64,000 nucleotides of DNA from Flavihumibacter rivuli (GCF_018595685.2 NZ_CP092334.1:4120001-4184000); one strand, 5' to 3'; counted from the stretch's first letter, positions 34,235-43,627 are shown. The notes: generated by a model from the sequence alone, not told the origin. Numbers and translations are program-made.

Positions 34235-35031
34235 TAGAGTTTTTCAGAGGCTTTAGAACCCAGTTTGTTTAAAATAGAGATGCCCAGTAGTAAGAGAAAA
34301 ATGGCATAGCCAAAATCCCAGGCCATCAATGCAAAGTCGGGATTTTTTCCTTCCATCATTACATGCCTGGCATTGATGATGATGCCAGCAACGGGATTGA
34401 CATAATCAAAGGAAGGAAGTGCCTCCTTGAATGTTTTCAAATTGTAAAGTATAGGTGACAGGAAGAATAAAAAGGAGATAAATACGGCCCATATCTGGGA
34501 AATATCTTTTGCGATAATATAGATGTTGGAGAGTATCAGGGACACCCCGAGTGATAAAATAAAAAGGTTGATATATAGTGGGATGATCCAGAGGTTATGA
34601 ATCGACAGGCCAATGCTTTCCTTTTCCAGGAAGGCATAGAACATGCAAAACATCAGGAAATTGAAGAAGAGACCAATGCTGTTGCTTATCAGGGTAGAAA
34701 GGTAGATCTCGATCTTGTTCATGTTAGAATACTCATAGAGGTATTTCTTGACACTTAAGATCTGGATGGTGCCTGATGTAGATTCCACAAAGAAATTCCA
34801 AAGAATAAGTCCGATAAACAGGAAGGAGGCAAACGCCGGGATATCTGATTTCAGGATTATTTTGAATACTATATAGTAAATACAAATATCCATAATGGGC
34901 TTCAACAATGCCCAGAACAACCCCAGCTTGTTCTCATAGTATCTTAATTTGAATTCGATCTTGGCCAGCAGCCATAGGCGTTCCATCTTATTGGACCCTC
35001 GTAACCATTCATTAGCAACTTTCAGTATCAT
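34234..35031 (-). CDS. Polysaccharide ABC exporter, membrane subunit (Wzm/KpsM-like)
   Basis: This 265-residue ABC-2-type permease has about six membrane helices and an N-terminal cytoplasmic segment (LLAKIEFKLRYYENKLGLFWALLKPIMD), the usual start of the Wzm/KpsM/TagG family. FLSPILYNL and a DYVNPVAGIIINARHVMMEG segment near the C-terminus fit the same family. It pairs with the downstream ATPase to move a lipid-linked glycan across the inner membrane. It lies 9 bp after the first double glycosyltransferase gene, so synthesis and export genes are co-transcribed. Confidence 0.9.
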   Translation of the reverse strand: MILKVANEWLRGSNKMERLWLLAKIEFKLRYYENKLGLFWALLKPIMDICIYYIVFKIILKSDIPAFASFLFIGLILWNFFVESTSGTIQILSVKKYLYEYSNMNKIEIYLSTLISNSIGLFFNFLMFCMFYAFLEKESIGLSIHNLWIIPLYINLFILSLGVSLILSNIYIIAKDISQIWAVFISFLFFLSPILYNLKTFKEALPSFDYVNPVAGIIINARHVMMEGKNPDFALMAWDFGYAIFLLLLGISILNKLGSKASEKL

Positions 35032-35040
35032 TTCGACAGA

Positions 35041-37203
35041 TTATTTGAAGTTTTTGTACAGTGTATAGGCAACTTTCCTGATGTGCCTGTTTCTTTTAGC
35101 CAGTTCCTTTATCTTTTCTTTCATTTTGGATGATATCGGTAAGCCATTTAACCCACTAACAAAACTTGTTTCCAAAGTCGGGTTATCGATATATATACCA
35201 CTTCCATTTTGATTAAGGATATTGGCTATTTCATGACCATAACGGTTGTAAAACGTTGCATGTTTTTGGGAAATTAACCGGTATAGGTAGGTCCTTTTGG
35301 TGTGGGTGAATGCCCTTGCCATTGAATTTTTCCTTATCCTGTAAAAGAATAGGGGCTCGGGCAGGACAACCCCTCCTTTGTTTTGACTGATCAGGCTGAT
35401 AACACTATCCCAATCTTCCATTCCATAAACCAGCTTGTGGTCGTTCTGGCCAAATTCAAGGAAGGTGTTTTTCTTATAGACCAGAGAACTGCTATTTACG
35501 AGGTTATGGACCAGGATATAGGGTGGCTCCGGGTTAAATGAAGGCCATGTGTCCTGGCTTTCGCCAAAGTATTTGATCCAGGTGCCAACGAAATGTACAT
35601 TGTCATACAGCCTTAGTGTCCTGATCGCTTTTGAATAATAATCAGGGGCGACCATATCATCCGCGTCAAGGAATGCCAGGTATTTACCAGTTGCGTTTTG
35701 GGCGCCAATATTCCGGCAAATGGATAGTCCTTCATTTTTCTTGTGGATCACTTTTACGTTGGGGATATCCTCGAATTCCTTAAGTATGGATATGCTGTTG
35801 GGTTCAGTGCTGCCGTCATTCACAATGATCACTTCCATTTCAGGGTAGTCAGCATTTAATACCGACCTCACACAATCCCGGATATAATCGCCCATATTAT
35901 AATAGGGAATCACTACACTAAGGAGTTCGTTTTGGGGACCAGATTGGCTTTTGTTGTTGACAGGTACAGCACTTTCGAGAAATGGAAAGTGCTTTCTTTC
36001 CGGTTTATTAGCGAGGTATTGCTGGATGACCCTGATTTTTTGGTTGTATATCACATCAGGAGCATACTTTTCTTTTATGGACGCGTGTGCCCGTTTTCCT
36101 ATCTGGGCTAACTCCTTATTGGAAAGGGTCAGGATGAGTTCCAGTTTTTGATGGAATTCCCGGGGTTTGTCATGGTCAAAAATGAAGCCATTGAAACCAT
36201 CTTCAATCATCTCTGATTGCCCTCCACTTTGGGATACAAGAAGGACTTTCCCCCAACTCATTGCTTCCAATACGGTATAGGGGAAATTATCGAAGGTACT
36301 CGGTACGATCACTACATGGGCATTAATGACCTTTGCCCTTGCTTTTTCAGGGCTCAGGTTACCCTCCAGTACCAGCAGCCCACTTTCAATATACCGGGCA
36401 TATTTTTCCTTAACGATATCGCCCATGGTGAGGCCTTCCGGGTGGAAGATCTGTTCGGTTCCCCCAATGATATGGAGTGGATGTTCGAATCCATTATCCC
36501 ATAGTTCCTTGAAATACCTTAACAGCTCAAAGCTTCCTTTCAGCGGGGAAAGTTTTCCGAAGCAAACAATATGGTTTCGGTTGATCGATTGTTCCCTGAG
36601 GTCAGGAATATCAATAGGGTTTGGGATGACCTCCGCCCGTGTATCAGTCCAGTCCATTCTTTGTTTCGCTTGTTCAACAAAATAGTAGGAAGGCGATACC
36701 AGTATGTCAGCGCATTTGATCGTTGATTTTTCCATCAGGCCAGTCCAATAATAGGGAAGCTGGTAGACAGGAATATGGTTGTATTCCAGGCAGATGAATG
36801 AGGGTGCATGGCAGGTTATCAGGATATTAAGGTCCTTAAATGACTCATATCCCAATAGCTTGAATTGTTGGGTGTAATAGGCTATGCCATGGTATTCCTG
36901 GGATTCGAGAATATCAGGTGCGCCTTCCTTTTGGATGTATTTTTCTATTGCCTTTGCATATTCATAACTTAATGCTGCATTGAATCCGAGGAATTTGCTT
37001 GCATTGGTTTGGGTAGGCGGGAACCTGATTATCCTGATACCATCCTCTATGGATATCCTATCAGAAGCGATGCCCATCTGATACAGGAATACCGTTACGC
37101 TATGCCCTTTATCCCGGAGCATGCGTGCTGCAATAGAAACATATGTACCGATCCCCCCTCCGAATTCAGGCGGATACTCTGTAGTGAGAATCCAGAATTT
37201 CAT
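35041..37203 (-). CDS. Bifunctional glycosyltransferase, GT4 + GT2 domains (copy 1)
   Basis: This 720-residue cytoplasmic enzyme has two sugar-transfer domains. Residues 1-390 form a GT-B fold GT4 domain (N-terminal FGGGIGTYVSIAARML; KLSPLKGSFELL; IVPSTFDNFPYTVLEAMSWGKV with the EX7E-like donor site; SGGQSEMIEDGFNGFIF). Residues about 425-700 form a GT-A fold GT2 domain (LLSVVIPYYNMGDYI; VIIVNDGST; FLDADDMV carrying the DXD-type metal site). The two could add alternating sugars in one polymer. It is a paralogue of the next gene, 9 bp upstream, with the same domain order. Donors and acceptor are not predictable. Confidence 0.93.
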   Translation of the reverse strand: MKFWILTTEYPPEFGGGIGTYVSIAARMLRDKGHSVTVFLYQMGIASDRISIEDGIRIIRFPPTQTNASKFLGFNAALSYEYAKAIEKYIQKEGAPDILESQEYHGIAYYTQQFKLLGYESFKDLNILITCHAPSFICLEYNHIPVYQLPYYWTGLMEKSTIKCADILVSPSYYFVEQAKQRMDWTDTRAEVIPNPIDIPDLREQSINRNHIVCFGKLSPLKGSFELLRYFKELWDNGFEHPLHIIGGTEQIFHPEGLTMGDIVKEKYARYIESGLLVLEGNLSPEKARAKVINAHVVIVPSTFDNFPYTVLEAMSWGKVLLVSQSGGQSEMIEDGFNGFIFDHDKPREFHQKLELILTLSNKELAQIGKRAHASIKEKYAPDVIYNQKIRVIQQYLANKPERKHFPFLESAVPVNNKSQSGPQNELLSVVIPYYNMGDYIRDCVRSVLNADYPEMEVIIVNDGSTEPNSISILKEFEDIPNVKVIHKKNEGLSICRNIGAQNATGKYLAFLDADDMVAPDYYSKAIRTLRLYDNVHFVGTWIKYFGESQDTWPSFNPEPPYILVHNLVNSSSLVYKKNTFLEFGQNDHKLVYGMEDWDSVISLISQNKGGVVLPEPLFFYRIRKNSMARAFTHTKRTYLYRLISQKHATFYNRYGHEIANILNQNGSGIYIDNPTLETSFVSGLNGLPISSKMKEKIKELAKRNRHIRKVAYTLYKNFK

Positions 37204-37212
37204 ATCCCTTTT

Positions 37213-39546
37213 TTAGTCAATGAATAGCGATTTAAGGCTCCTGTGTCCCTGGAATACCTTAATGATATGGCCAAATCGTTTATACCATAATGGTAATACT
37301 TCATATTCCTTGTGGTACCATTGTTTGATTTCCTCTGCCTGGTTGGGCGAATGCAGGATTATCCGGGAAGTTTCTTCCAATCCTTCATTGCCCTGTACCC
37401 TATTCCCATTCTTATGGGTTTCCTGCAGGTAGTTTAAGGTATTCTGGTACCAGCTATTCGCTTTTTCGAGTTCCTCCACCCTTTTCCTGTATTCCATTAC
37501 ATCGGTATACGGCTTTAGGGTTGGGTTGTCATACAGGTAGGAGGGCCCGTTCGCCATTAAAAGATTAAATATCTCTTTTGCATACCTGGAATAGAAATCC
37601 GCATGTTTATGGGATAGTAATCTATATAGGTAAAGCATGTTATTCCTGTTGAATCCCCTTGACATTGAAGTTGAATGAACCCGGTAGATCAAAAGGGGTT
37701 CGGGAATGACAACTCCCCTACATCCATTTTTTAATAATGAGATGTTTGCATCATAATCCTCCATTCCGTACTCAAAGGCATTGTCGTTCATCCCGAAGTT
37801 CAGGAAATCGTCTGCCCTGCACAGGTACATGGTGTGCACCATATTGTGGATCAGTAAGAATGGTGGTTCTGGAATATGGCATGGCCAAATCCCTTCCGCT
37901 TCATAGAAGTACTTAACCCATGATGCCACAAAGCTTACATTGGGATACTTCTCCAGTAATTTGATCGCCCGCTCGTAGAAATGCGGGTCTATTTTATCGT
38001 CAGCATCCAGATAGGCTACATATTCCCCACGGGCATTCAAGATCCCGGTATTCCTTGCGGAGGGAAGGCCCTGGTTAGGTTGATTGATCACTTTGAAGCC
38101 GTATTTCTCCTGGAGCAGGTATAATTTTGTAAGGCTTTCAATTTCATCAGTGCCGTCGTTTACTACTATTACCTCTTTTGACGGATAGCTTGTCTGGTAG
38201 ATACTGTCAATTGTTTCTTCAAGGAACTTACCGCTATTGTAATAAGGGACAATTACGCTTAAAAGGCCTTTTTCTGTTGGTTTTTCCTTGGTTTTGACGG
38301 ATTTTTCAATATCATACACAAATGGGAAATGATTTGGGTTGGCCAATTTTTCCCCAGAAAGTATACAATCCATTTTGGCCTTATATACATTTTCATAAGA
38401 ACAAAGCTCCTTGATCCTTTGAATTGCCCTTTGCCCAATTTCGGCTAGTTCTTTTTCGGTTTTGGTTAGCGCTTCATGTAACTTTTGCTCAAATGATTGT
38501 TGGTTGTGAAGTTCATAAATGAACCCGCTTTTCCCGTCTTCGATCATTTCAGCCTGCCCTCCTGCATTGGATGTAATTACAACCTTTCCGAGCAGCATGC
38601 TTTCCACTACTGCATAGGGGAAATTGTCAACCAAGCTTGGGACAATTATCAGTTGGGCCTTTGATAGCCTGTCGTTTATCTGGTCAGGACTGATCTTTCC
38701 TTCAAATTTTATTCTTCCGCTATCGACATGCCTTTTGTATTTTTTGGTCAAATACTCCTTCATGCTCATTTGACGCGGTTCGAAATAGTGATCGTCCCCT
38801 ATGATATTAAGGCTCTTGTCAAAACCATTGTCCCAGAGGTTGGACATCTGTTTTATCAAATGAAGTCCGCCCTTTTGGTAGGTTAACTTACCAAAGAATG
38901 CAATATCTCCTTCTTCAAACCTTATGTTATGTTTGATTGGTTGATGAATGCTGTATGGATTCCTTACAACGTGATAGCGATCAATTTCAGTTCCAAGGTC
39001 GTTCTTAAGGTTGGTTACCATAAACTCACTTGGTGAGATCAGAATATCAGCAGATTTCATGATCCATTTCTCCATTTCCCCTGTCCAATACCCTGGCAGA
39101 TCATAAACGGGGGATTGGTTGTGTTTCAGGTTGTCAAAGGAAGGTGAGTGTGCGGTTAAAATTATTGGGGTGTCGACCAAGGTTTCTTCTCCTAATTTTT
39201 TCTTCAGGATAAGATAATAGCCAATGCCATGGTAGTCTTGGGTTTCTATGAAATCAGGTTTCCCATTTTCCCTTATTTCATTGATTACGATCTCGGAAAA
39301 TTGGTAGCTTAAAGATGCTGAGTATCCAAGTTGATTATTAGCCTGGCACATGCCCGGGTTGAATCGAATTACATTGATCCCTTGGTAATTTTCCTTTGTG
39401 ATATAGCTCTGAACCTGGTGGTCTGAAACGAACACTGTTACAGTATGTCCCCTCTCAGTTAGCATTAATCCTGTGTGCAGGCAATAGGTACTAATTCCCC
39501 CTCCATGGAATGGAGGGAATTCTGTTGTTATCAACCAATATCTCAT
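37213..39546 (-). CDS. Bifunctional glycosyltransferase, GT4 + GT2 domains (copy 2)
   Basis: This 777-residue paralogue of the preceding protein has a GT4 domain (about 1-400; GGGISTYCLHTGLML, KLTYQKGGLHLIK, VPSLVDNFPYAVVESMLLGKV) and a GT2 domain (about 430-690; LLSVIVPYYNSGKFL, VIVVNDGTDE, YLDADDKI). It carries an extra C-terminal segment of about 85 residues with a short helical stretch (ELEKANSWYQNTLNYLQ) and a tail (WYHKEYEVLPLWYKRFG) that weakly recalls the tail of the coiled-coil glycosyltransferase upstream. The start overlaps the stop of that gene (TAATG), so they are translationally coupled. Confidence 0.92.
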   Translation of the reverse strand: MRYWLITTEFPPFHGGGISTYCLHTGLMLTERGHTVTVFVSDHQVQSYITKENYQGINVIRFNPGMCQANNQLGYSASLSYQFSEIVINEIRENGKPDFIETQDYHGIGYYLILKKKLGEETLVDTPIILTAHSPSFDNLKHNQSPVYDLPGYWTGEMEKWIMKSADILISPSEFMVTNLKNDLGTEIDRYHVVRNPYSIHQPIKHNIRFEEGDIAFFGKLTYQKGGLHLIKQMSNLWDNGFDKSLNIIGDDHYFEPRQMSMKEYLTKKYKRHVDSGRIKFEGKISPDQINDRLSKAQLIIVPSLVDNFPYAVVESMLLGKVVITSNAGGQAEMIEDGKSGFIYELHNQQSFEQKLHEALTKTEKELAEIGQRAIQRIKELCSYENVYKAKMDCILSGEKLANPNHFPFVYDIEKSVKTKEKPTEKGLLSVIVPYYNSGKFLEETIDSIYQTSYPSKEVIVVNDGTDEIESLTKLYLLQEKYGFKVINQPNQGLPSARNTGILNARGEYVAYLDADDKIDPHFYERAIKLLEKYPNVSFVASWVKYFYEAEGIWPCHIPEPPFLLIHNMVHTMYLCRADDFLNFGMNDNAFEYGMEDYDANISLLKNGCRGVVIPEPLLIYRVHSTSMSRGFNRNNMLYLYRLLSHKHADFYSRYAKEIFNLLMANGPSYLYDNPTLKPYTDVMEYRKRVEELEKANSWYQNTLNYLQETHKNGNRVQGNEGLEETSRIILHSPNQAEEIKQWYHKEYEVLPLWYKRFGHIIKVFQGHRSLKSLFID

Positions 39547-41159
39547 TACTGTTTACTTTTGATTTTGCTTACAATGATTTGCTTGATCAAGCCTGGAACG
39601 CTTCGTTCTTCATACGTTCTTTTGTACCAATCAATAGCATTGGTCAGGTAGCTGATTTTTTCGTTCTGCCTATTGTTTTGATCGGTTAGTGTAGCTTGTA
39701 ATTCCTTAGTTTCTTGTTGTAATTGGAATAATTGTAAGTCCTTCTCTTTTACTATTTTGGCTAGTTGTGCTATTATGATATGGGCTTGGGTACTCTCCTT
39801 GGAAAGGATATTGTTTTGCTCTTTGTAAATATGGTTTTCCTTTAGTAGCGACTCTTTCTCTAATTGCACTCTCTTTGTTTCTAATGAGGCATCCCGGCTT
39901 TTAATTTCTAATGATTTGATGGTCTCTTCAGTTTTATCCAGCTCGGACTTTAAACTGGAAATTTGTTCTTCTTTTTTATTTAGTTCGCCGATCAGGTAGG
40001 TTTTTGTTAGATCTTCTCCTTCTCTTTTGCTGGTAGATTCCTTGAGCAGAAGCGATAGTGCTTCATGGCCACTTCCTAATTGTTTTATAGAAGCTTCTAT
40101 TGCGTTTATGGAATTTTGGCTATCGGAAAAAGCCGCCTTTACTTCACTTAAGGCGAGGAGCTGGGTATGTTTGGATGCTTCCAGCAGTTGCAGGGTATCC
40201 CTTTGGTATTTTTCCAGCAGTTCATTATTCATCAATGAGTGTGTCATGGTGTCAAGGGTCTTTTTTATTTCTTCCAGCATGGCAAGTTTTTCATTTATGA
40301 TCGCTTCTTTCAAGTTGATCAGGTTAGTTGCCTGGTCATATTTAATGGTATAATCATTAATGATATTGCCTTGTTCGGTTAGTTGGGTTTCCTTTTTATG
40401 CAGTTGATCGAATGCTTCTTCTAACCTTGACTGTAATTCCTTTATTTGCTTGTCCTGTTTTATTGACCAGCTTTGTAATTCATCGATCATGGATAGCATC
40501 ATCTTCTTGCTAAACCATGTTCTAGCCCACATATGGACTGTGTGCGTGTTTTTTGTAATGTGTTCCTGGTAGTTGTTTACTTCCTTGGCATTGAACCATG
40601 GAATGGGATAGAAAAATTCAGTTTCATAAATGCTTACTTCTTCATTTAATAGCTGGTTTCCAAAGTTCCTAAGGTTATAATACTGCTTTAATACTTTGGT
40701 GGTTAACTGTGGTGATGACTCGCTGGCAGGTTCGCTTCCATCAAAGTTTGATAGCAGCTGTTCAATACAGTATTTGATGAACTGGCTTTCTTTTTCAGAT
40801 CCAAGGATAGCATTGTTTACCCAGAAGTTATCCGATCCTTCTTTCCCTTCTTCGAAACCTAGGAAAACCTTGTGGTGGATAAGGTTGTCCAAAGGTTTAA
40901 TCACCTTCATGTCCGTATCCAGGTAAACACCTCCATGCTTATATAAAATCTCTAATCTTGCAAGGTTGCTTAGGTTAGCCCAGTTGCCATTCCGTTTTGC
41001 ATTTTCTGCATAGGTGTATTCTGAATGGTAGTTTTCCTCCGACCATTTAATAATTGTCCAGTCCGGATGTTGCAGTTCCCACTCTCTTATTAAGGTTTTA
41101 TATTCTTCTGGTAATTCCTGGTCACCAAACCAGCAATAATGGATGATTTTGGGTATCAT
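39546..41159 (-). CDS. DXD-type glycosyltransferase with a long C-terminal coiled coil
   Basis: This 537-residue protein has two parts. Residues 1-230 are a capsular-type sugar-binding glycosyltransferase (IPKIIHYCWFGDQELP start; LARLEILYKHGGVYLDTDMKV with the DXD metal site; NNAILGSEKESQFIKYC), as in the Gly_transf_sug/OCH1-like family. Residues about 235-515 are an almost unbroken heptad-patterned coiled coil rich in Leu, Lys, Glu and Gln. The protein ends in a tail, IDWYKRTYEERSVPGLIK, also present in the small protein encoded next. Coding here looks more AT-rich than in flanking housekeeping genes. The coil could organise the enzyme complex or set chain length. Confidence 0.85.
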   Translation of the reverse strand: MIPKIIHYCWFGDQELPEEYKTLIREWELQHPDWTIIKWSEENYHSEYTYAENAKRNGNWANLSNLARLEILYKHGGVYLDTDMKVIKPLDNLIHHKVFLGFEEGKEGSDNFWVNNAILGSEKESQFIKYCIEQLLSNFDGSEPASESSPQLTTKVLKQYYNLRNFGNQLLNEEVSIYETEFFYPIPWFNAKEVNNYQEHITKNTHTVHMWARTWFSKKMMLSMIDELQSWSIKQDKQIKELQSRLEEAFDQLHKKETQLTEQGNIINDYTIKYDQATNLINLKEAIINEKLAMLEEIKKTLDTMTHSLMNNELLEKYQRDTLQLLEASKHTQLLALSEVKAAFSDSQNSINAIEASIKQLGSGHEALSLLLKESTSKREGEDLTKTYLIGELNKKEEQISSLKSELDKTEETIKSLEIKSRDASLETKRVQLEKESLLKENHIYKEQNNILSKESTQAHIIIAQLAKIVKEKDLQLFQLQQETKELQATLTDQNNRQNEKISYLTNAIDWYKRTYEERSVPGLIKQIIVSKIKSKQ

Positions 41160-41177
41160 TTTCTATCTCTGTCAGTA

Positions 41178-41441
41178 TTATTTGAGTAGTTTTTCCTTTA
41201 GAACGCCCAATAGACTCCTGCTTTCGTAGGTTCTTTTGTACCACTCAATTTCCTGAGTAAGCCTTGTGATGTCGCCTAATAGTTTATTGATAAGTTGTTT
41301 ATTGCCTTCAGTGGTTCTCTTGCATTCATCCAATGATTGCTGAAGTGACTCAATTATCTTAGCCTGGTGGTCAATTAAATCCTGTTTCCTTTTTGTCTCT
41401 TCCTCTATGAACCTGATTACGTGGTTTAATTGCTCCTGCAT
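41178..41441 (-). CDS. Small coiled-coil protein sharing the glycosyltransferase tail motif
   Basis: This 87-residue protein has an N-terminal coiled coil (about 1-65: QLNHVIRFIEEETKRKQDLID onward) and a tail, IEWYKRTYESRSLLGVLKEK, nearly identical to the C-terminus of the adjacent 537-residue glycosyltransferase. It has no catalytic domain, so it looks like a free-standing copy of that C-terminal module. DNA of the two tails also agrees closely (19 of 20 bases between 39616-39635 and 41230-41249), pointing to a recent duplication. It may form mixed coiled coils with the larger protein. It is a real gene by position, start codon and conserved tail. Confidence 0.75.
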   Translation of the reverse strand: MQEQLNHVIRFIEEETKRKQDLIDHQAKIIESLQQSLDECKRTTEGNKQLINKLLGDITRLTQEIEWYKRTYESRSLLGVLKEKLLK

Positions 41442-41486
41442 TGGATTTTATTGATGAAGTGCGCGAAATTATAAGTTGAATCATTA

Positions 41487-42602
41487 CTAAACAATACCAT
41501 TAAGTGGCCTGCTGTAAAGATTTTTATATTGTCTGTATGATTGATGCATATTGAAGGATGTGTCACATATTGAGGCTGAGTGTTTTCCCATTATGGTTAA
41601 CATGTTCTCGTTGTTTTGATATTGTAAAATCTTGATGATGGCTTCATCAGCTGTATTGAACAGGTCTCCATTCAATCCATTATTGACAAGGTCCCTGTTG
41701 CCTACACAATCGCTTAGGATAACAGGTTTATTAAGCGCAAGGGCTTCCAATACTGCGAATGGAAGTCCTTCAAATACCGCGGTTGATAAATATATATCGG
41801 CAGACGATACCAATTGATGGACCTTATCGTGTGGCTGCCATCCGGTGATAATGATATTTTTACTGGTCAATATATCCTTATCCGGACCATCTCCTATCCA
41901 TATAAATTCAAACTGTGAAAATTCTTCAAAGTAGCTTGCAATGGTATTGAATAGCTGTGGGTTCTTTTGGTAGATGATCCTTCCGCTGGTTACCAGCCTG
42001 AATTTGCTTTTATCTTTTTTCATCAGGCTTTTATCCAGTTTTTTAAGTTGCCTGATGTTTTCCGGTTCTATACCATTATTGACAAAACTTGCCTTGATCC
42101 CAAGTTGCCTGTAGGCATGCATTTCTGACTCCGAACAGCAAACTACTTCGCCACCGATCATGTTTCCTATGATTTCCAATTGCTTGTAAAGGAACTTCGA
42201 AACCGGTGAAGTGCCAATCAGGAATGGTGCACCGTTAGGGGTGTAGATCACATTTTTAATATTGGCAGCCCTGCATGCAGCCCTGCCGATAAAGCCGCTT
42301 TTGGAAGAATGAAGATGCACTGCATCTACAAGGTTCTTAGCCTTTAGGCGTCGGAGTATGGTATATAACTCAAGGAATGCAGCACTGTCTTTCCTCAGGC
42401 TGATACTCCTTTGGGCGGAGCGCCACCTGATAAACCTAACGTTCTTGTGCCTGAATTGCTTTTTTACCTGGTCAAAAGGAGTGACTTCCCTTCGTTCCCC
42501 ATGGATGATAATGTGTACATCATCAGTCATGGTTTCCACCAGGGACCTTACAAATACTGCAATTCCGGAAGCAAAGGGTTCAACAACGTGTACGATATTC
42601 AT
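41487..42602 (-). CDS. GT4-family glycosyltransferase
   Basis: This 371-residue GT-B enzyme starts with MNIVHVVEPFASGIAVFVRSLVETM. It has YTPNGAPFLIGTSPVSKFLYKQLE and a C-terminal donor-binding domain with LVTSGRIIYQKNPQLF, FIWIGDGPDKDIL and STAVFEGLPFAVLEALALNKPVILSDC, where the EX7E-type motif binds the nucleotide sugar. Such proteins (the EpsD/WbpX kind) extend a lipid-linked oligosaccharide in the cytoplasm. It is part of the minus-strand glycan operon, 45 bp before the small coiled-coil gene. Donor and linkage are unknown. Confidence 0.92.
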   Translation of the reverse strand: MNIVHVVEPFASGIAVFVRSLVETMTDDVHIIIHGERREVTPFDQVKKQFRHKNVRFIRWRSAQRSISLRKDSAAFLELYTILRRLKAKNLVDAVHLHSSKSGFIGRAACRAANIKNVIYTPNGAPFLIGTSPVSKFLYKQLEIIGNMIGGEVVCCSESEMHAYRQLGIKASFVNNGIEPENIRQLKKLDKSLMKKDKSKFRLVTSGRIIYQKNPQLFNTIASYFEEFSQFEFIWIGDGPDKDILTSKNIIITGWQPHDKVHQLVSSADIYLSTAVFEGLPFAVLEALALNKPVILSDCVGNRDLVNNGLNGDLFNTADEAIIKILQYQNNENMLTIMGKHSASICDTSFNMHQSYRQYKNLYSRPLNGIV

Positions 42603-42615
42603 AGGGATAATGAGA

Positions 42616-43512
42616 TTAGATTTGGATGGAGTGTTGCTTTCGGTGGATTAAAAATTTAATCCGTAGGATCCAGTTAAACGGTATCATTTGCATTAGCCAT
42701 AGCTTGAACCTGCCCAGCAATTTTGGTAGGGGCTGTCTGCTTATTGTTTTGACTACCAATGACCTGCTTTGTAATTGTTGTCTTCTTTTCTGATAAGAGA
42801 TCCCATTAGGATTGAGCTGGCAGGTCACTAAGGCTTTAGGGATAATGGTTGCCGCTGATCTTTCCATTAAACTGTAAGCAAAGGCATAGTCTTCGGCCGA
42901 TGGATAGGTTTCTGGATACCATCGGATGATAGCTGCCGCCTCTTTCCTCCACATCATGGTAGGATGGATAAAAAGATTCCTGAAATTCATTCCCAATCGT
43001 ATTCCTTTCATTTTTACTGGTGTCTGGTAAAGGAATCTTTCCTTTGTACTGGTATTTATGAAATAACACCAGGAGCCGGCAAGCATTATTTCCGGATGCT
43101 TGTCAAGGTAGGCAACCTGTTCATAAAACCTTTCAGGATGGCATTGATCACCGCAGTCCAGCCGTGCTATGTATATATAATTGCCGTTGGTGTAGATATA
43201 CTCCAGGCCTGCATTGAGAGCAGCTGTAATGCCTTTGTTCAGGGGTAGTTTTATTATTTCTATGTGGGTAGTCCTGGCGGCAGTCCTTACCTGCCATTCA
43301 TTTAAAGGAACAACAGATCCGTCATCTACTATCAGAATCCCAAACCTGTCATGGGTGTATACAATGCTTGCCACTGCCTCCACCAATCCTCTGGGGTCAT
43401 TATAATGTGGTATCAGGACAATAAAGTCCAGTGGTTTTCCAGACGATAGCATGGGCCTCAGGTAAAGTTTAATGGTTGGCGCAAAGATCAAATGAAATGC
43501 TCCTGTTGCCAT
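42616..43512 (-). CDS. GT2-family glycosyltransferase
   Basis: This ~298-residue GT-A enzyme has FIVLIPHYNDPRGLVEAVAS at its start, LIVDDGSVVPLNEW, a KGITAALNAGLEYI helix and YIARLDCGDQCHPERF, where the usual DXD is RLDCGD, then a MMWRKEAAAII acceptor-side segment. It is the first gene of the minus-strand glycan run, facing the initiating transferase gene across a 125-bp divergent gap. The frame extends to a GTG at 43524; ATG at 43512 or ATG at 43452 are also possible, and the family core begins shortly after the latter. I use 43512 with low certainty on the start. Confidence 0.88.
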   Translation of the reverse strand: MATGAFHLIFAPTIKLYLRPMLSSGKPLDFIVLIPHYNDPRGLVEAVASIVYTHDRFGILIVDDGSVVPLNEWQVRTAARTTHIEIIKLPLNKGITAALNAGLEYIYTNGNYIYIARLDCGDQCHPERFYEQVAYLDKHPEIMLAGSWCYFINTSTKERFLYQTPVKMKGIRLGMNFRNLFIHPTMMWRKEAAAIIRWYPETYPSAEDYAFAYSLMERSAATIIPKALVTCQLNPNGISYQKRRQQLQSRSLVVKTISRQPLPKLLGRFKLWLMQMIPFNWILRIKFLIHRKQHSIQI

Positions 43513-43570
43513 CGGTGAAAACACTGATTTTTCATTTTATTAACGGTATTTATTTTAGGAAATGTGGTAA

Positions 43571-43627
43571 TCGAAATTTTTTCGAGCAACTGTTCAATTA
43601 GTTTTGGGCTCAGGTTTTGAAAACCTG
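43571..43627. promoter_or_regulatory. Promoter and palindromes before the sugar-phosphate transferase gene
   Basis: TAGTTTTG at 43599-43606, with a TTTT at 43577-43580 eighteen bases upstream, is a good promoter match. Two inverted repeats flank it: TCGAAA-TTT-TTTCGA (43571-43585) and the perfect CAGGTTTT-G-AAAACCTG (43611-43627). The second covers the predicted transcription start, a typical place for a repressor site or a 5' hairpin. Confidence 0.5.
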
